64,000 nucleotides of DNA, taken from contig CP046865.1 of NCBI GenBank assembly GCA_039640505.1, forward strand, positions 1,302,001 to 1,366,000. The letters run 5' to 3'. The position numbers and the translations under genes were made by a program. This DNA is from Rhodobacteraceae bacterium Araon29. GTDB lineage: Bacteria > Pseudomonadota > Alphaproteobacteria > Rhodobacterales > Rhodobacteraceae. Below the pieces are notes generated by a model. The model was not told the DNA's origin and ran no database searches. It saw only the letters and a program-made list of their open reading frames with translations. This document shows positions 36,262 to 44,433 of the stretch, piece by piece (the stretch's first letter is position 1; every line of letters begins with the position of its first letter).

Positions 36262-36579
36262 TTACAAATCTTCATGCAACATAATTTGACGCCATAATTT
36301 ACCATCTTTTTTTAAACAGGTCAGGGTGACTTTCCGCTTATAATCGGGTGCTGTAACGCAATGTTCCCAAGAAACGACCTTGTCGTCCTCATAAAGGATT
36401 TTTCTGTCTGAAGACTTAAATTTTCCACCAGCAAAATCTTCCTGCATATGCTTTATAAATTCGTCTCTGGTCAGCATTTCTGTTTCCCGAAGATACATGT
36501 AATCTTCATGGAACATGTCATTGACCATAGATAGATCACCCCAATCAGTGGATTGATCTAAAAATTCAGTCATTTTCAT
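36262..36579 (-). CDS. NTF2-like protein, reverse strand
   Basis: 105 residues with a very good GAGGGG ribosome site before ATG 36579. SMVNDMFHEDYMYLRETEMLTRDEFIKHMQ and KVTLTCLKKDGKLWRQIMLHE have the strand pattern of SnoaL/NTF2 proteins. It is convergent with the related gene at 35853 and shares the VxLKKDG motif, suggesting an old duplication. Function unknown. Confidence 0.7.
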   Translation of the reverse strand: MKMTEFLDQSTDWGDLSMVNDMFHEDYMYLRETEMLTRDEFIKHMQEDFAGGKFKSSDRKILYEDDKVVSWEHCVTAPDYKRKVTLTCLKKDGKLWRQIMLHEDL

Positions 36580-36794
36580 TTTATGTCCCCTCAGATTTTT
36601 CGAATTTCAAAAAACGCTTGTGCAAATGTTATTCAAAGAAGACTATAAATACAAAGTATAAATATAATAGCCGACCACAGGCAGTGGTTTATGAGTAGAG
36701 TACTGTATCGATTTTGTTGCGCGTTTTTTCGTGGAGCATAAGAGGCAGCAGAAGCGATAGTCCTTTATTGGACCAAGGATGGAGCACACCCAAG

Positions 36795-37409
36795 ATGTTT
36801 GGCCGCAAGGATGACAGCGAAGATAAAATAGCTCCGTTTAGGGTCTTGAATCTGAAAGGTGTATCACAGTTTTTTTACCAAAAATCTAATCTTGTAACTG
36901 GCGTTTCGCTTACTGCAATTTTTGTCGGTTACCTCTTGTTCGTGATGATGGGCAAAGGTGCAGGCTTTGAAGTGGCCGATAGCAATATTAGATCGCTTGG
37001 CACGTCGTTTGGCTTTGATCAATTGGATGTGATCGCATTTTTAGCCATTCGCAGCGATGAAATGATCACTGCGTATATCACCTTTAACCAAGTTTGGGAT
37101 GTACTGTTTGGACTGATTTATGGGCTGATGTACATAGTGTGGGTATCGGTATTGTTCAAACCCCTATCCCAAAAGGCAGGTCGTTTAAACTTGGTGCCAT
37201 TCCTTCAGGTAATTTTCGACTGGCTTGAAAACTATCAACTAGCCTTGCTCTCAAAACAGTACTTGGCAGATGGCATGATTTCTATGTCAAACGCTCAACT
37301 GGCCTCGGTTTTCTCTGTGATCAAATGGGGCTGTTCCGGTCTTACATATATTTTGATTTTCACTGGAATTGTTTTGATGGTCATGCGCGTACTTTTGAAT
37401 AAAAATTAA
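36795..37409 (+). CDS. Integral membrane protein of unknown function
   Basis: About 204 residues from ATG 36795 (MFGRKDDSEDK); the frame extends upstream to 36714 but the added part looks non-coding. Four membrane helices at roughly 30-50, 92-115, 130-150 (weak) and 172-195. A conserved-looking DQLDVIAFLAIRSDEMITAY stretch precedes helix 2 and IFDWLENYQLALL precedes the last loop. Recognised neither as a transporter nor as an enzyme. Confidence 0.6.
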   Translation: MFGRKDDSEDKIAPFRVLNLKGVSQFFYQKSNLVTGVSLTAIFVGYLLFVMMGKGAGFEVADSNIRSLGTSFGFDQLDVIAFLAIRSDEMITAYITFNQVWDVLFGLIYGLMYIVWVSVLFKPLSQKAGRLNLVPFLQVIFDWLENYQLALLSKQYLADGMISMSNAQLASVFSVIKWGCSGLTYILIFTGIVLMVMRVLLNKN

Positions 37410-37482
37410 CAAGCGTGACCAAAGCAAACTATCCTGATAGAATATAATTAAATCCAACAGATATAAAAATTAAGAGGACCAA

Positions 37483-37746
37483 ATGCGTATTATTTTAATT
37501 GCCTTAGCGATAGTATCTGCTTCGCAAGCCGTCGCTGAAAGTCCCATGCAAAAAGCTTATCCTCATGATGTTTGTGAAAAAATCTCTGGAACCATTGATT
37601 TCCTTTTGGATCTTAGTGCAAAGCATTGGGATGAGTTGGGCAAACAGCCAGAAAATGAAAAGGTGGCGCTAAAGTTAAGTTGGACAGTGGACTTGGCTGC
37701 AAATTATACAACCATTTACACCGCTTTTTGTGAGCACAGTGACTAA
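37483..37746 (+). CDS. Small secreted protein with a Cys pair
   Basis: 87 residues with a clear signal peptide (cleavage after ASQAVA) and AGAGGACC before ATG 37483. The ~68-residue mature protein is helical and has two Cys (DVCEKISGTI and the C-terminal AFCEHSD), probably forming a periplasmic disulfide. No known family recognised. Confidence 0.6.
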   Translation: MRIILIALAIVSASQAVAESPMQKAYPHDVCEKISGTIDFLLDLSAKHWDELGKQPENEKVALKLSWTVDLAANYTTIYTAFCEHSD

Positions 37747-38082
37747 ATCAGTCGTATTTTCTAGTTATTCCCAATTTGAAACTTCTGATTTGTATCTTTT
37801 CAATGATAGTAAAAGCTGGCCAAGGGTCGCAACAATAGGACTTGTATAAGAAAACTCTAGGCGTTTTTGGCCAAATACTCCGCATATAAGGCATGCGGAT
37901 TTAATCCGCATAGTAAAACGCTGAGGAGTGGTTTTGATTAATGATTCCCTAAACAGGGCCATTATTGCGGTAATTGGCATAAAGTGAAGTCTGCAAAATT
38001 CATCGAAATCTAACTTTAAACAAAGCTGGAGTACGCACATCAAAAGCGTCATAAGTACATGTTTTAATGAAAGAATATAAAG
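37747..38082. other. Intergenic region before tRNA-Glu
   Basis: About 336 bases with no gene I can support. A reverse-strand frame (37765-38052) has no ribosome site or protein-like composition. No copy of the tRNA 3' end was seen, so there is no sign of an integration site. Confidence 0.5.
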
Positions 38083-38157
38083 TGGCAGCCCGTAGGGGAA
38101 TCGAACCCCTCTTTCCAGGTTGAAAACCTGGCGTCCTAACCGATAGACGAACGGGCC
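38083..38157 (-). tRNA. tRNA-Glu(UUC)
   Basis: On the reverse strand the cloverleaf has acceptor GGCCCGT/ACGGGCT (one G-U pair), D-arm with CGTCTATCGGTTAGG, anticodon arm CCAGGTTTTCAACCTGG (anticodon TTC), T-arm GGGGTTCGATTCCCC, and encoded CCA. 75 bases with CCA. Confidence 0.95.
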
Positions 38158-38287
38158 ACAGCTTGGTAGTGAGCCGTCTTCTAGGCAAAGCCAGTCGAGC
38201 TTGCAAGTGGAAAATCTGCCTCAAAGTGCGATTTTTTGTCATCAAGAGAACGTGGCGCGTCCAAGCCGCAAATCTTTATCTAATGTA

Positions 38288-40039
38288 TCAAGCTGTAGCA
38301 GCATCTTCTAGGCGAAGTTGAACTGATTGCCGGCCACGCCATGTGTTAATTTCAAGCCGTCCAGCAAGGTGAAACCGCGCCCCGCCATGATTTTGCAATG
38401 CCGGTCCGAGCGGGCCGTCAAATGCGCCAAAAGAAATAGCATCGATTGGGGTACCGGTTTCGCTGCCAAAGCTAATTTTGAGATGGTTTTCCCCCACGCG
38501 TTTGGCAAATTTGATTGCCATATCGGCAAAGGCAAACCTTGGGCCGGCAGCGCCTGCGCCAAAGGGGCCTGCGCGGTCCAGTTGCTCGATCAACTCGACA
38601 TTGGCCGCAGTGGGCATCAGCATAGAATCAAGATGTAAATCCGCAGGGCCAAGCGCGTCGCTGCCCTGCGCCTTAAGCAACTGTGCAAGGCGTGCCATCG
38701 CGGGTTCAAGTTGATCACGCGACAAGGACAAACCGGCTGCCATTTTATGGCCACCGCCTTTTTGCAAAAGGCCGTCGGCCGCCAGCCTTTGGATTTGAAC
38801 GCCAAGGTCGATCCCACTGACTGAACGGCCCGAGCCTTTCCCGATATCTCCATCAAAACCGATCACAATGGCTGGCCGGTTGCTGGCTTCTTTGAGCCGC
38901 GCGGCAACAATGCCAACAACACCGGGATGCCAGCCGTCACCTGCAGCCCAAACCAAGGGCTGATCAAAGCCGCGTTCGGCGGCTTGCTCAAGGGCAACGC
39001 TTTGAACTTGGTTTTCTATGGCGCGGCGCTCGACATTTAATTGATCAAGGCGGTCGGCCAGCGGCTGCGCTTCACTTAGGTGGGATGCGGTGAGCAACCG
39101 CACACCAAGATCGGCCTGACCGATCCGCCCACCGGCATTGATCCGCGGTCCAAACACATAGCCAAGGTGATAACTGCTCGGGGTGCTGTCAATCCGTGCA
39201 CAATCTGCAAGCGCCACCAAACCCGGGCGGGCCCGCTGCGCCATTACCTTAAGCCCTTGGTGCACAAAGGCCCGATTAACGCCGATCAGCGGGGCAACAT
39301 CGGCCACAGTGGCCAATGCCACCAAATCCAGCATGGACATCAATTCGGGACCATCTTTGCCTGCACTGCGCAATTGCCGGCGGCACTCGACAAGGCATAA
39401 AAATACTACTGCGGCTGCGCAAAGATGCCCAAGGTCGGCGGTTTCATCTTGGCGGTTAGGATTAACAACTGCCAAACAGTCGGGCAGAGTTTCGGCCCCC
39501 AGATGGTGATCAAGCACAATCACATCTGCCGGTTTCGCCGCCTCTATAGGTGCGTGGCTGAGGGTGCCACAATCTACGCAGATGATGAGGCTGTGGGCGG
39601 ACGCCAGTTTTTGCATGGCGGCCGTGTTCGGGCCATAGCCTTCATCAATCCGGTCTGGAACATACAGTGTCGGGGTACAGCCAAAATGGCGAAGCCAAAG
39701 GCAAAGCAGCGCCGCCGAAGTTGCCCCGTCAACATCGTAATCCGCAAATATAGCAATTTTTTCCCCACTGCTGACCGCCGCGATAAGCCGCGCACTGGCT
39801 TTGCTCATATCCCGAAGGCTTTGTGGGTCCGGCATCAAGTGGCGCAATTGCGGGGTTAAATAGGCCTCGGCTTCATCGCTCGGCACGCCAAGACGGGACA
39901 GCGTTGCACAAAGCGCCTGCGGCAAAGCGGTGCTCTGGGTCATCGCTTCGGTGCTGCGCAAAAGCGCCGCTGAGGGGCCCACCCACCTGCGCCCGGTTAG
40001 GGATGTAGATACACCTAGAAAGTCCAATATCCCTCCCAT
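38288..40039 (-). CDS. recJ: Single-stranded-DNA-specific exonuclease RecJ
   Basis: A 5'-3' exonuclease of recombination and mismatch repair. 583 residues, normal for RecJ. The DHH phosphoesterase motifs are present: IFADYDVDGATSAALL (motif I), IICVDCG (II), VIVLDHHLGAETLPDCLAVVNPNR (III, DHH) and a DLVALATVADVAPL segment (IV). The DHHA1 domain with KGSGRSVSGIDLG and GGGHKMAAGLSL follows, and the OB-fold part is C-terminal. The start could also be internal (MTQSTALPQAL, at 39943), since no good ribosome site precedes 40039. Gap of 33 bases to glpX. Confidence 0.94.
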   Translation of the reverse strand: MGGILDFLGVSTSLTGRRWVGPSAALLRSTEAMTQSTALPQALCATLSRLGVPSDEAEAYLTPQLRHLMPDPQSLRDMSKASARLIAAVSSGEKIAIFADYDVDGATSAALLCLWLRHFGCTPTLYVPDRIDEGYGPNTAAMQKLASAHSLIICVDCGTLSHAPIEAAKPADVIVLDHHLGAETLPDCLAVVNPNRQDETADLGHLCAAAVVFLCLVECRRQLRSAGKDGPELMSMLDLVALATVADVAPLIGVNRAFVHQGLKVMAQRARPGLVALADCARIDSTPSSYHLGYVFGPRINAGGRIGQADLGVRLLTASHLSEAQPLADRLDQLNVERRAIENQVQSVALEQAAERGFDQPLVWAAGDGWHPGVVGIVAARLKEASNRPAIVIGFDGDIGKGSGRSVSGIDLGVQIQRLAADGLLQKGGGHKMAAGLSLSRDQLEPAMARLAQLLKAQGSDALGPADLHLDSMLMPTAANVELIEQLDRAGPFGAGAAGPRFAFADMAIKFAKRVGENHLKISFGSETGTPIDAISFGAFDGPLGPALQNHGGARFHLAGRLEINTWRGRQSVQLRLEDAATA

Positions 40040-40072
40040 TATCAGTGGCTCTGGGCCACAGGCCTTTTTGGG

Positions 40073-41050
40073 TTATGCCGGTCTTTTAGTCGGGTTGCGG
40101 TAGCGCATGCGCCGGACCGATCCGGTTTTTGAGCGCATTAAGATGGTTTCCGTTGTCAAAAATCCAACTTCGCGTTTGATCCCTGGCAGCAACGAGCCGC
40201 CGGTCACGCCGGTGGCGGCAAAAATCACGTCTTGGGTGACCATATCATCTCGGGTGTAAATTCTGTCGAAATCTGTAATCCCGGCTTTGGCGGCGCGGCC
40301 TTTTTCATCGCCGTTGCGAAACAGGAGCCGGCCATAAATCTGCCCGCCCATGCATTTGAGCGCCGCCGCCGCCAGCACGCCTTCAGGAGCGCCTCCGGCC
40401 CCCATATACATGTCAATGCCGGTGATTTGCGGCTCTGCACAGTGCATCACCCCCGCCACATCGCCGTCTGTGATCAGCCGGATTGATGCGCCCGTGGCCC
40501 GAACTTCTTCAATCATGTCTTCATGGCGCGGGCGTTCAAGAATGCACACGGTAATATCTTTGATGCCGCAATTTTTGGCCTTGGCCAAAGCTGAAACCCG
40601 TTGGCTGGGCGTCATATCTAAGGTGACAGTATCAGGTGCAAAACCCGGCCCAATAGCGAGTTTTTCCATATAGACATCTGGGGCGTGAAGCATAGAGCCC
40701 CGTGGGCCCATGGCAATCACGGTGAGGGCATTGGGCATATCTTTGGCGGTCAGCGTTGTGCCTTCCAAAGGGTCCAGGGCGATATCCACGCCGGGTCCAT
40801 TTCCGGTGCCAACCTCTTCACCGATAAAAAGCATCGGCGCTTCGTCGCGCTCGCCTTCGCCGATCACAACGACGCCGGCAATATCAAGCATATTTAACTG
40901 TTCGCGCATCGCATTTACCGCTGCCTGATCAGCGGCTTTTTCATCTCCGCGTCCGACCAAGTCCGCCGAGGCAATAGCTGCTGCTTCAGAGACCCGCGCC
41001 AAACCCAATGATAACATCCGGTCACTGAAATCGACTTTAGCTGATGACAT
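40073..41050 (-). CDS. glpX: Class II fructose-1,6-bisphosphatase
   Basis: Converts fructose-1,6-bisphosphate to fructose-6-phosphate in gluconeogenesis, with metal-ion catalysis. 325 residues. VVIGEGERDEAPMLFIGEEVG and VDIALDPLEGTTLTAKDMPNALTVIAMG (D-P-L-E-G-T metal site) are the class II signature, along with the GDVAGVMHCA and TGVTGGSLLPGIKRE regions. AAGGAATTTCATT precedes ATG 41050. It lies between hom and recJ on the same strand; this hom-glpX-recJ order is commonly found in alphaproteobacteria, so one transcript is likely. Confidence 0.94.
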   Translation of the reverse strand: MSSAKVDFSDRMLSLGLARVSEAAAIASADLVGRGDEKAADQAAVNAMREQLNMLDIAGVVVIGEGERDEAPMLFIGEEVGTGNGPGVDIALDPLEGTTLTAKDMPNALTVIAMGPRGSMLHAPDVYMEKLAIGPGFAPDTVTLDMTPSQRVSALAKAKNCGIKDITVCILERPRHEDMIEEVRATGASIRLITDGDVAGVMHCAEPQITGIDMYMGAGGAPEGVLAAAALKCMGGQIYGRLLFRNGDEKGRAAKAGITDFDRIYTRDDMVTQDVIFAATGVTGGSLLPGIKREVGFLTTETILMRSKTGSVRRMRYRNPTKRPA

Positions 41051-41090
41051 AATGAAATTCCTTAATATGTTTTACTGTAATCTCGCAACA

Positions 41091-42377
41091 CTAGACCTCT
41101 TCGATCCGCAATGCCACTGGAGTGCCTTGTATGACATCGGTTTTGGGTAAAGCCGCCAGAGCGCCATCCAGCGCTTTGCGCTGTGCTTTATGCGTGACAA
41201 TAAGCACCGGAGCGTTTGCATCGGCATGGCCGTATTGCCGCATCCGGTCAATTGAAACCCCCCATTCGCCCAGCACGGCCGCAACTTTTGCCAAAGCGCC
41301 GGGTTTATCTAGAAGATGCATTCGTAAATAAAACGGTGCCGGTGTTTGCGATTTTGAGGTGGCTGGCTGTGTGAGTTGCGTTGCAGGTTGCCCAAAAGTG
41401 CTGATCCGCGTGCCGCGGGCGATATCGGCAATATCCGACAGAACTGCGCTGGCGGTTGGTCCTTCGCCTGCACCGGCTCCCCGTAGGACAATTTGGCCCA
41501 CGTTGTCGCCTTCGAGCACCACCATATTTGTGCCGCCTTCAAGTTGACCAAGCGGTGAATTGGCCGGCACCAGACAGGGTGACATGCGCTGCTCTAATCC
41601 GCGGCCGGTCATTTCGGCCACGCCAAGCAGTTTGATCCGGAACCCCATATCAGCCGCTCGATGAATGTCATCGATTGAAATGGATCCGATACCTTCGGTT
41701 TCCACCGCATCAAAATTCACTTGCGATGCAAAAGCGATTGAGGACAGCAGGGACAGTTTATGCGCTGCGTCGATCCCGCCAACATCCAAATTTGGGTCAG
41801 CCTCCAGATAGCCAAGCGCATCCGCTTCGGCGAATACCTCGTCATAGCTCAGTCCGCTGGCCTGCATACGGGTAAGGATATAATTACAAGTGCCGTTCAT
41901 CACCCCCATAACCCGCGTGATTTCATTACCCGCCAAAGCTTCTGTCAGGGATTTAATCACTGGAATACCACCCGCAACCGCAGCTTCAAACCGTAGAACA
42001 GCATCGGCGTTTTCTGCTTGCGTGGCTAAGGCGTGGCCGTGATGGGCAAGCAAGGCTTTATTTGCGGTTACGACATCTTTGCCGCCGGACAGAGCCGCTT
42101 CGGTTGCGGCTTTTGCTGGCCCATCGTGGCCGCCCATAAGTTCGACAAATACATCGACATCATCGCGCTGGGCCAAGGCGACAGGGTCGCTTTCCCACGC
42201 ATATCCTTCCAACGGCACGCCCCGATCTTTGTCGCGGCTGCGTGCAGAGATGGCGCTTATTGTAATCGGCCGTCCGGTTCGCTGCTCTAACAGTGAAGCT
42301 TTTTGGCGGATGATTTTCACCACGCCGATGCCTACGGTTCCCAGTCCTGCTATCCCCAGACGTAAAGGGTGCGTCAT
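41091..42377 (-). CDS. hom: Homoserine dehydrogenase
   Basis: Reduces aspartate semialdehyde to homoserine for threonine and methionine synthesis. 428 residues from ATG 42377, with CGGAGG upstream. NAD-binding LGIAGLGTVGIGVVKI at the N-terminus; catalytic EVFAEADALGYLEADPNLDVGGIDAAHKL at ~180-205. The C-terminal ~80 residues form an ACT domain (YLRMHLLDKPGALAKVAAVLGEWGVSI) for feedback regulation, most likely by threonine. A TetR gene faces it across 143 bases. Confidence 0.95.
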   Translation of the reverse strand: MTHPLRLGIAGLGTVGIGVVKIIRQKASLLEQRTGRPITISAISARSRDKDRGVPLEGYAWESDPVALAQRDDVDVFVELMGGHDGPAKAATEAALSGGKDVVTANKALLAHHGHALATQAENADAVLRFEAAVAGGIPVIKSLTEALAGNEITRVMGVMNGTCNYILTRMQASGLSYDEVFAEADALGYLEADPNLDVGGIDAAHKLSLLSSIAFASQVNFDAVETEGIGSISIDDIHRAADMGFRIKLLGVAEMTGRGLEQRMSPCLVPANSPLGQLEGGTNMVVLEGDNVGQIVLRGAGAGEGPTASAVLSDIADIARGTRISTFGQPATQLTQPATSKSQTPAPFYLRMHLLDKPGALAKVAAVLGEWGVSIDRMRQYGHADANAPVLIVTHKAQRKALDGALAALPKTDVIQGTPVALRIEEV

Positions 42378-42488
42378 CAAAGCCTCCGTTGCTACCAGCC
42401 ATGCTTACCGCGATGTAGCGAGTTCACAGCTTTTGTGCAACGGTCGTCAGTAAAATACGGCCAATTAAACCAACGCAGAGGGTACTTT

Positions 42489-42510
42489 TATCTGAACGTA
42501 TGTTCATATA
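42489..42510. promoter_or_regulatory. Operator-like inverted repeat before the TetR gene
   Basis: Arms TATCTGAAC and GTTCATATA match at eight of nine positions across a four-base GTAT centre. The element sits 11 bases before the TetR start codon and is probably its own operator. It may also affect the divergent hom gene. Confidence 0.55.
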
Positions 42511-42520
42511 GTATAAACCT

Positions 42521-43126
42521 ATGGCACGCACGACGGGATCACATTCACAAAAAACTGGACCAAGGGTGACACAAGCAGCCCAGAGTCTGTTTGCCCAATA
42601 TGGCTATGCGGCGGTCTCGATGCGCCAGATTGCAGCCGAGGTTGGTGTGCAGGTTGGTGCGCTTTATAATTACACGCCTGACAAGCAGTCGCTTTTATTT
42701 ACGTTGATGCAAGAGCATATGAGCGGCTTGCTGGCAGCTTGGAGAATGCAGCAAGGGCCGGAAAATAGCACTGCTTTGCAGGGTCTACTGGCATTTGTTG
42801 ACTGCCATCTGCGCTATCATCTGCCCCGGTCCGAGGCGGTCTTTATTGCATATATGGAATTACGCAACCTCACGGCAGATAACTTTGATCATCTAGAAAA
42901 GATGCGCAAAAGCTATGAAGACGCGTTAGAGGCCATTATTAAAAAGGGCATGCAAACCGGCGAGTTTGAGGTTGCTGATAGCAAAATTGTGACCTTGGCC
43001 ATTATTGGAATGCTCAAAGAGGTGAGCACATGGTATCGGCCTGATGGGCGGTTGACCGAAGAGGCACTGATCGAAAGATACCAAACAATGGCCCGCCAGC
43101 TTGTTGGCGCAGGGGCTCATTCGTAA
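42521..43126 (+). CDS. TetR/AcrR family transcriptional regulator
   Basis: 201 residues. The N-terminal TetR HTH is clear: VTQAAQSLFAQYGYAAVSMRQIAAEVGVQVGALYNYTPDKQSLLF (residues ~15-60). The C-terminal ligand domain contains MELRNLTADNFDHLEKMRKSYEDALEAII, like TetR_C_33-type regulators of fatty acid or amino acid catabolic genes. It probably controls itself via the dyad at 42489-42510, and perhaps the dehydrogenase at 43314. There is no visible Shine-Dalgarno before ATG 42521, so the mRNA may be leaderless. Confidence 0.88.
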   Translation: MARTTGSHSQKTGPRVTQAAQSLFAQYGYAAVSMRQIAAEVGVQVGALYNYTPDKQSLLFTLMQEHMSGLLAAWRMQQGPENSTALQGLLAFVDCHLRYHLPRSEAVFIAYMELRNLTADNFDHLEKMRKSYEDALEAIIKKGMQTGEFEVADSKIVTLAIIGMLKEVSTWYRPDGRLTEEALIERYQTMARQLVGAGAHS

Positions 43127-43313
43127 ACGCAAATGATACGCAAAATATAAACGGTATATTTTGTTGGCCTGATGCAAGGGCTATGCAGCCTTGTACTGCT
43201 ATGTTTTGGATCAGCCTTTAGGTGGCTAACTCGGTTCTGTTATGTCGCAATCGGGCAGGATGCAGAGGAAAAGCTGTGCCAACTTTCCAAAAAAATAACA
43301 TAGGACATGAAAA

Positions 43314-44255
43314 ATGCGCGTTGGATTTATTGGTCTTGGGAATGTGGGCGGTAAACTCTCGGGAAGTTTGCTTAGAAATGGTACTGAACTGGCGGTGCAT
43401 GATCTAAACCCAAAGTTAGTTGCCGATTTTGTTGACCGCGGCGCCGTTGCGGGCGGATCGGCTTCCCAATTGATGCAAAGCTGCGATGTGGTGATCACCT
43501 GCCTGCCAAGCCCAGCGGCCTCTGCCGCGGTGATGGATGAGATGTTGCCGCAAGTGACGGCAGGTAAAATCTGGCTTGAGATGTCGACTACGGATGAGGC
43601 CGAGGTAAAGCGCTTGGGCGCGGCGGTAATTGCTGCCGGCGGCGCTGCAGTTGACTGTCCTGTGTCTGGTGGATGTCACCGCGCTGATACCGGCAATATA
43701 AGCATTTTTACCGGTTGTGAGCGTGATACATTTGAACGTATTTTGCCGCTACTGACAAAAATGGGGCGGCGTATTTTGCATACGGGGGAGTTGGGCTCGG
43801 CCAGTGTGCTGAAAGTGATTACAAACTTTATGGCCACCGCCAATTTGGTATCCTGCGCCGAAGCGCTGACGGTTGCCAAAGCTGCGGGGATGAACCTTAA
43901 TGTGGCTTATGAAGCGTTGAAAATCTCTTCGGGAACTTCTTTTGTGCATGAAACCGAAAGTCAGGTTATCCTTAACGGTAGCCGCGATATTTCCTTCACA
44001 ATGGATTTGGTGGCTAAAGACATCGGTCTGTTTCAAGAGCTGGCAGATCGCGCCCAAGTGCCGCTTGAATTGAACCCGCTGTTGATCGCGATTTTTCAAG
44101 ATGGAATAAGCCGCTTTGGACCGCGCGAGCTGTCGCCAAATATTATCAAACGGCTGGAAGAAGCTACCGGACTAAGCATCCAAGCGCCCGGGTTTCCGGC
44201 TGAGATGGTCGATGACGAACCGGAGGAGCCGGGATATGAGGTAAAAGTCAACTGA
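43314..44255 (+). CDS. Beta-hydroxyacid dehydrogenase (3-hydroxyisobutyrate dehydrogenase family)
   Basis: An NAD(P)-dependent dehydrogenase, 313 residues. N-terminal Rossmann loop GFIGLGNVGGKLSGSLLRNG; substrate-binding VDCPVSGGCHRADTGNISIF near residue 120; the catalytic Lys region GSASVLKVITNFMATANLV near 170. It fits the 6-phosphogluconate/3-hydroxyisobutyrate dehydrogenase superfamily. Acts on a 3-hydroxy acid (3-HIB, tartronate semialdehyde or related). Lies between a TetR regulator and gdh and could share the amino-acid catabolic theme. Confidence 0.88.
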   Translation: MRVGFIGLGNVGGKLSGSLLRNGTELAVHDLNPKLVADFVDRGAVAGGSASQLMQSCDVVITCLPSPAASAAVMDEMLPQVTAGKIWLEMSTTDEAEVKRLGAAVIAAGGAAVDCPVSGGCHRADTGNISIFTGCERDTFERILPLLTKMGRRILHTGELGSASVLKVITNFMATANLVSCAEALTVAKAAGMNLNVAYEALKISSGTSFVHETESQVILNGSRDISFTMDLVAKDIGLFQELADRAQVPLELNPLLIAIFQDGISRFGPRELSPNIIKRLEEATGLSIQAPGFPAEMVDDEPEEPGYEVKVN

Positions 44256-44433
44256 CCTTAGGTCTGTAAAGGTTTTGCGGGTCTAACCTGCAGTATCTCG
44301 GTATCATCCTCCTTTAACTGTATGAAAAACGCATTTTTTTTAACCTTATTGCTAAAAATATGATCTAACCTGCAGCGAGTCGTGCCGAATTGTGCCGCGT
44401 CCCTTGCGGCTGTTTCAAATGGAGAAAAAAGCG

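Noticed and set aside
37765-38052. Reverse-strand frame of 95 codons before tRNA-Glu
   Set aside because: No ribosome site and composition unlike a protein; it lies in a region that looks purely intergenic.
33252-38157. Integrative island anchored at tRNA-Glu
   Set aside because: No integrase, no direct repeat of the tRNA 3' end and no mobility genes were seen, so only an AT-rich gene run is reported.
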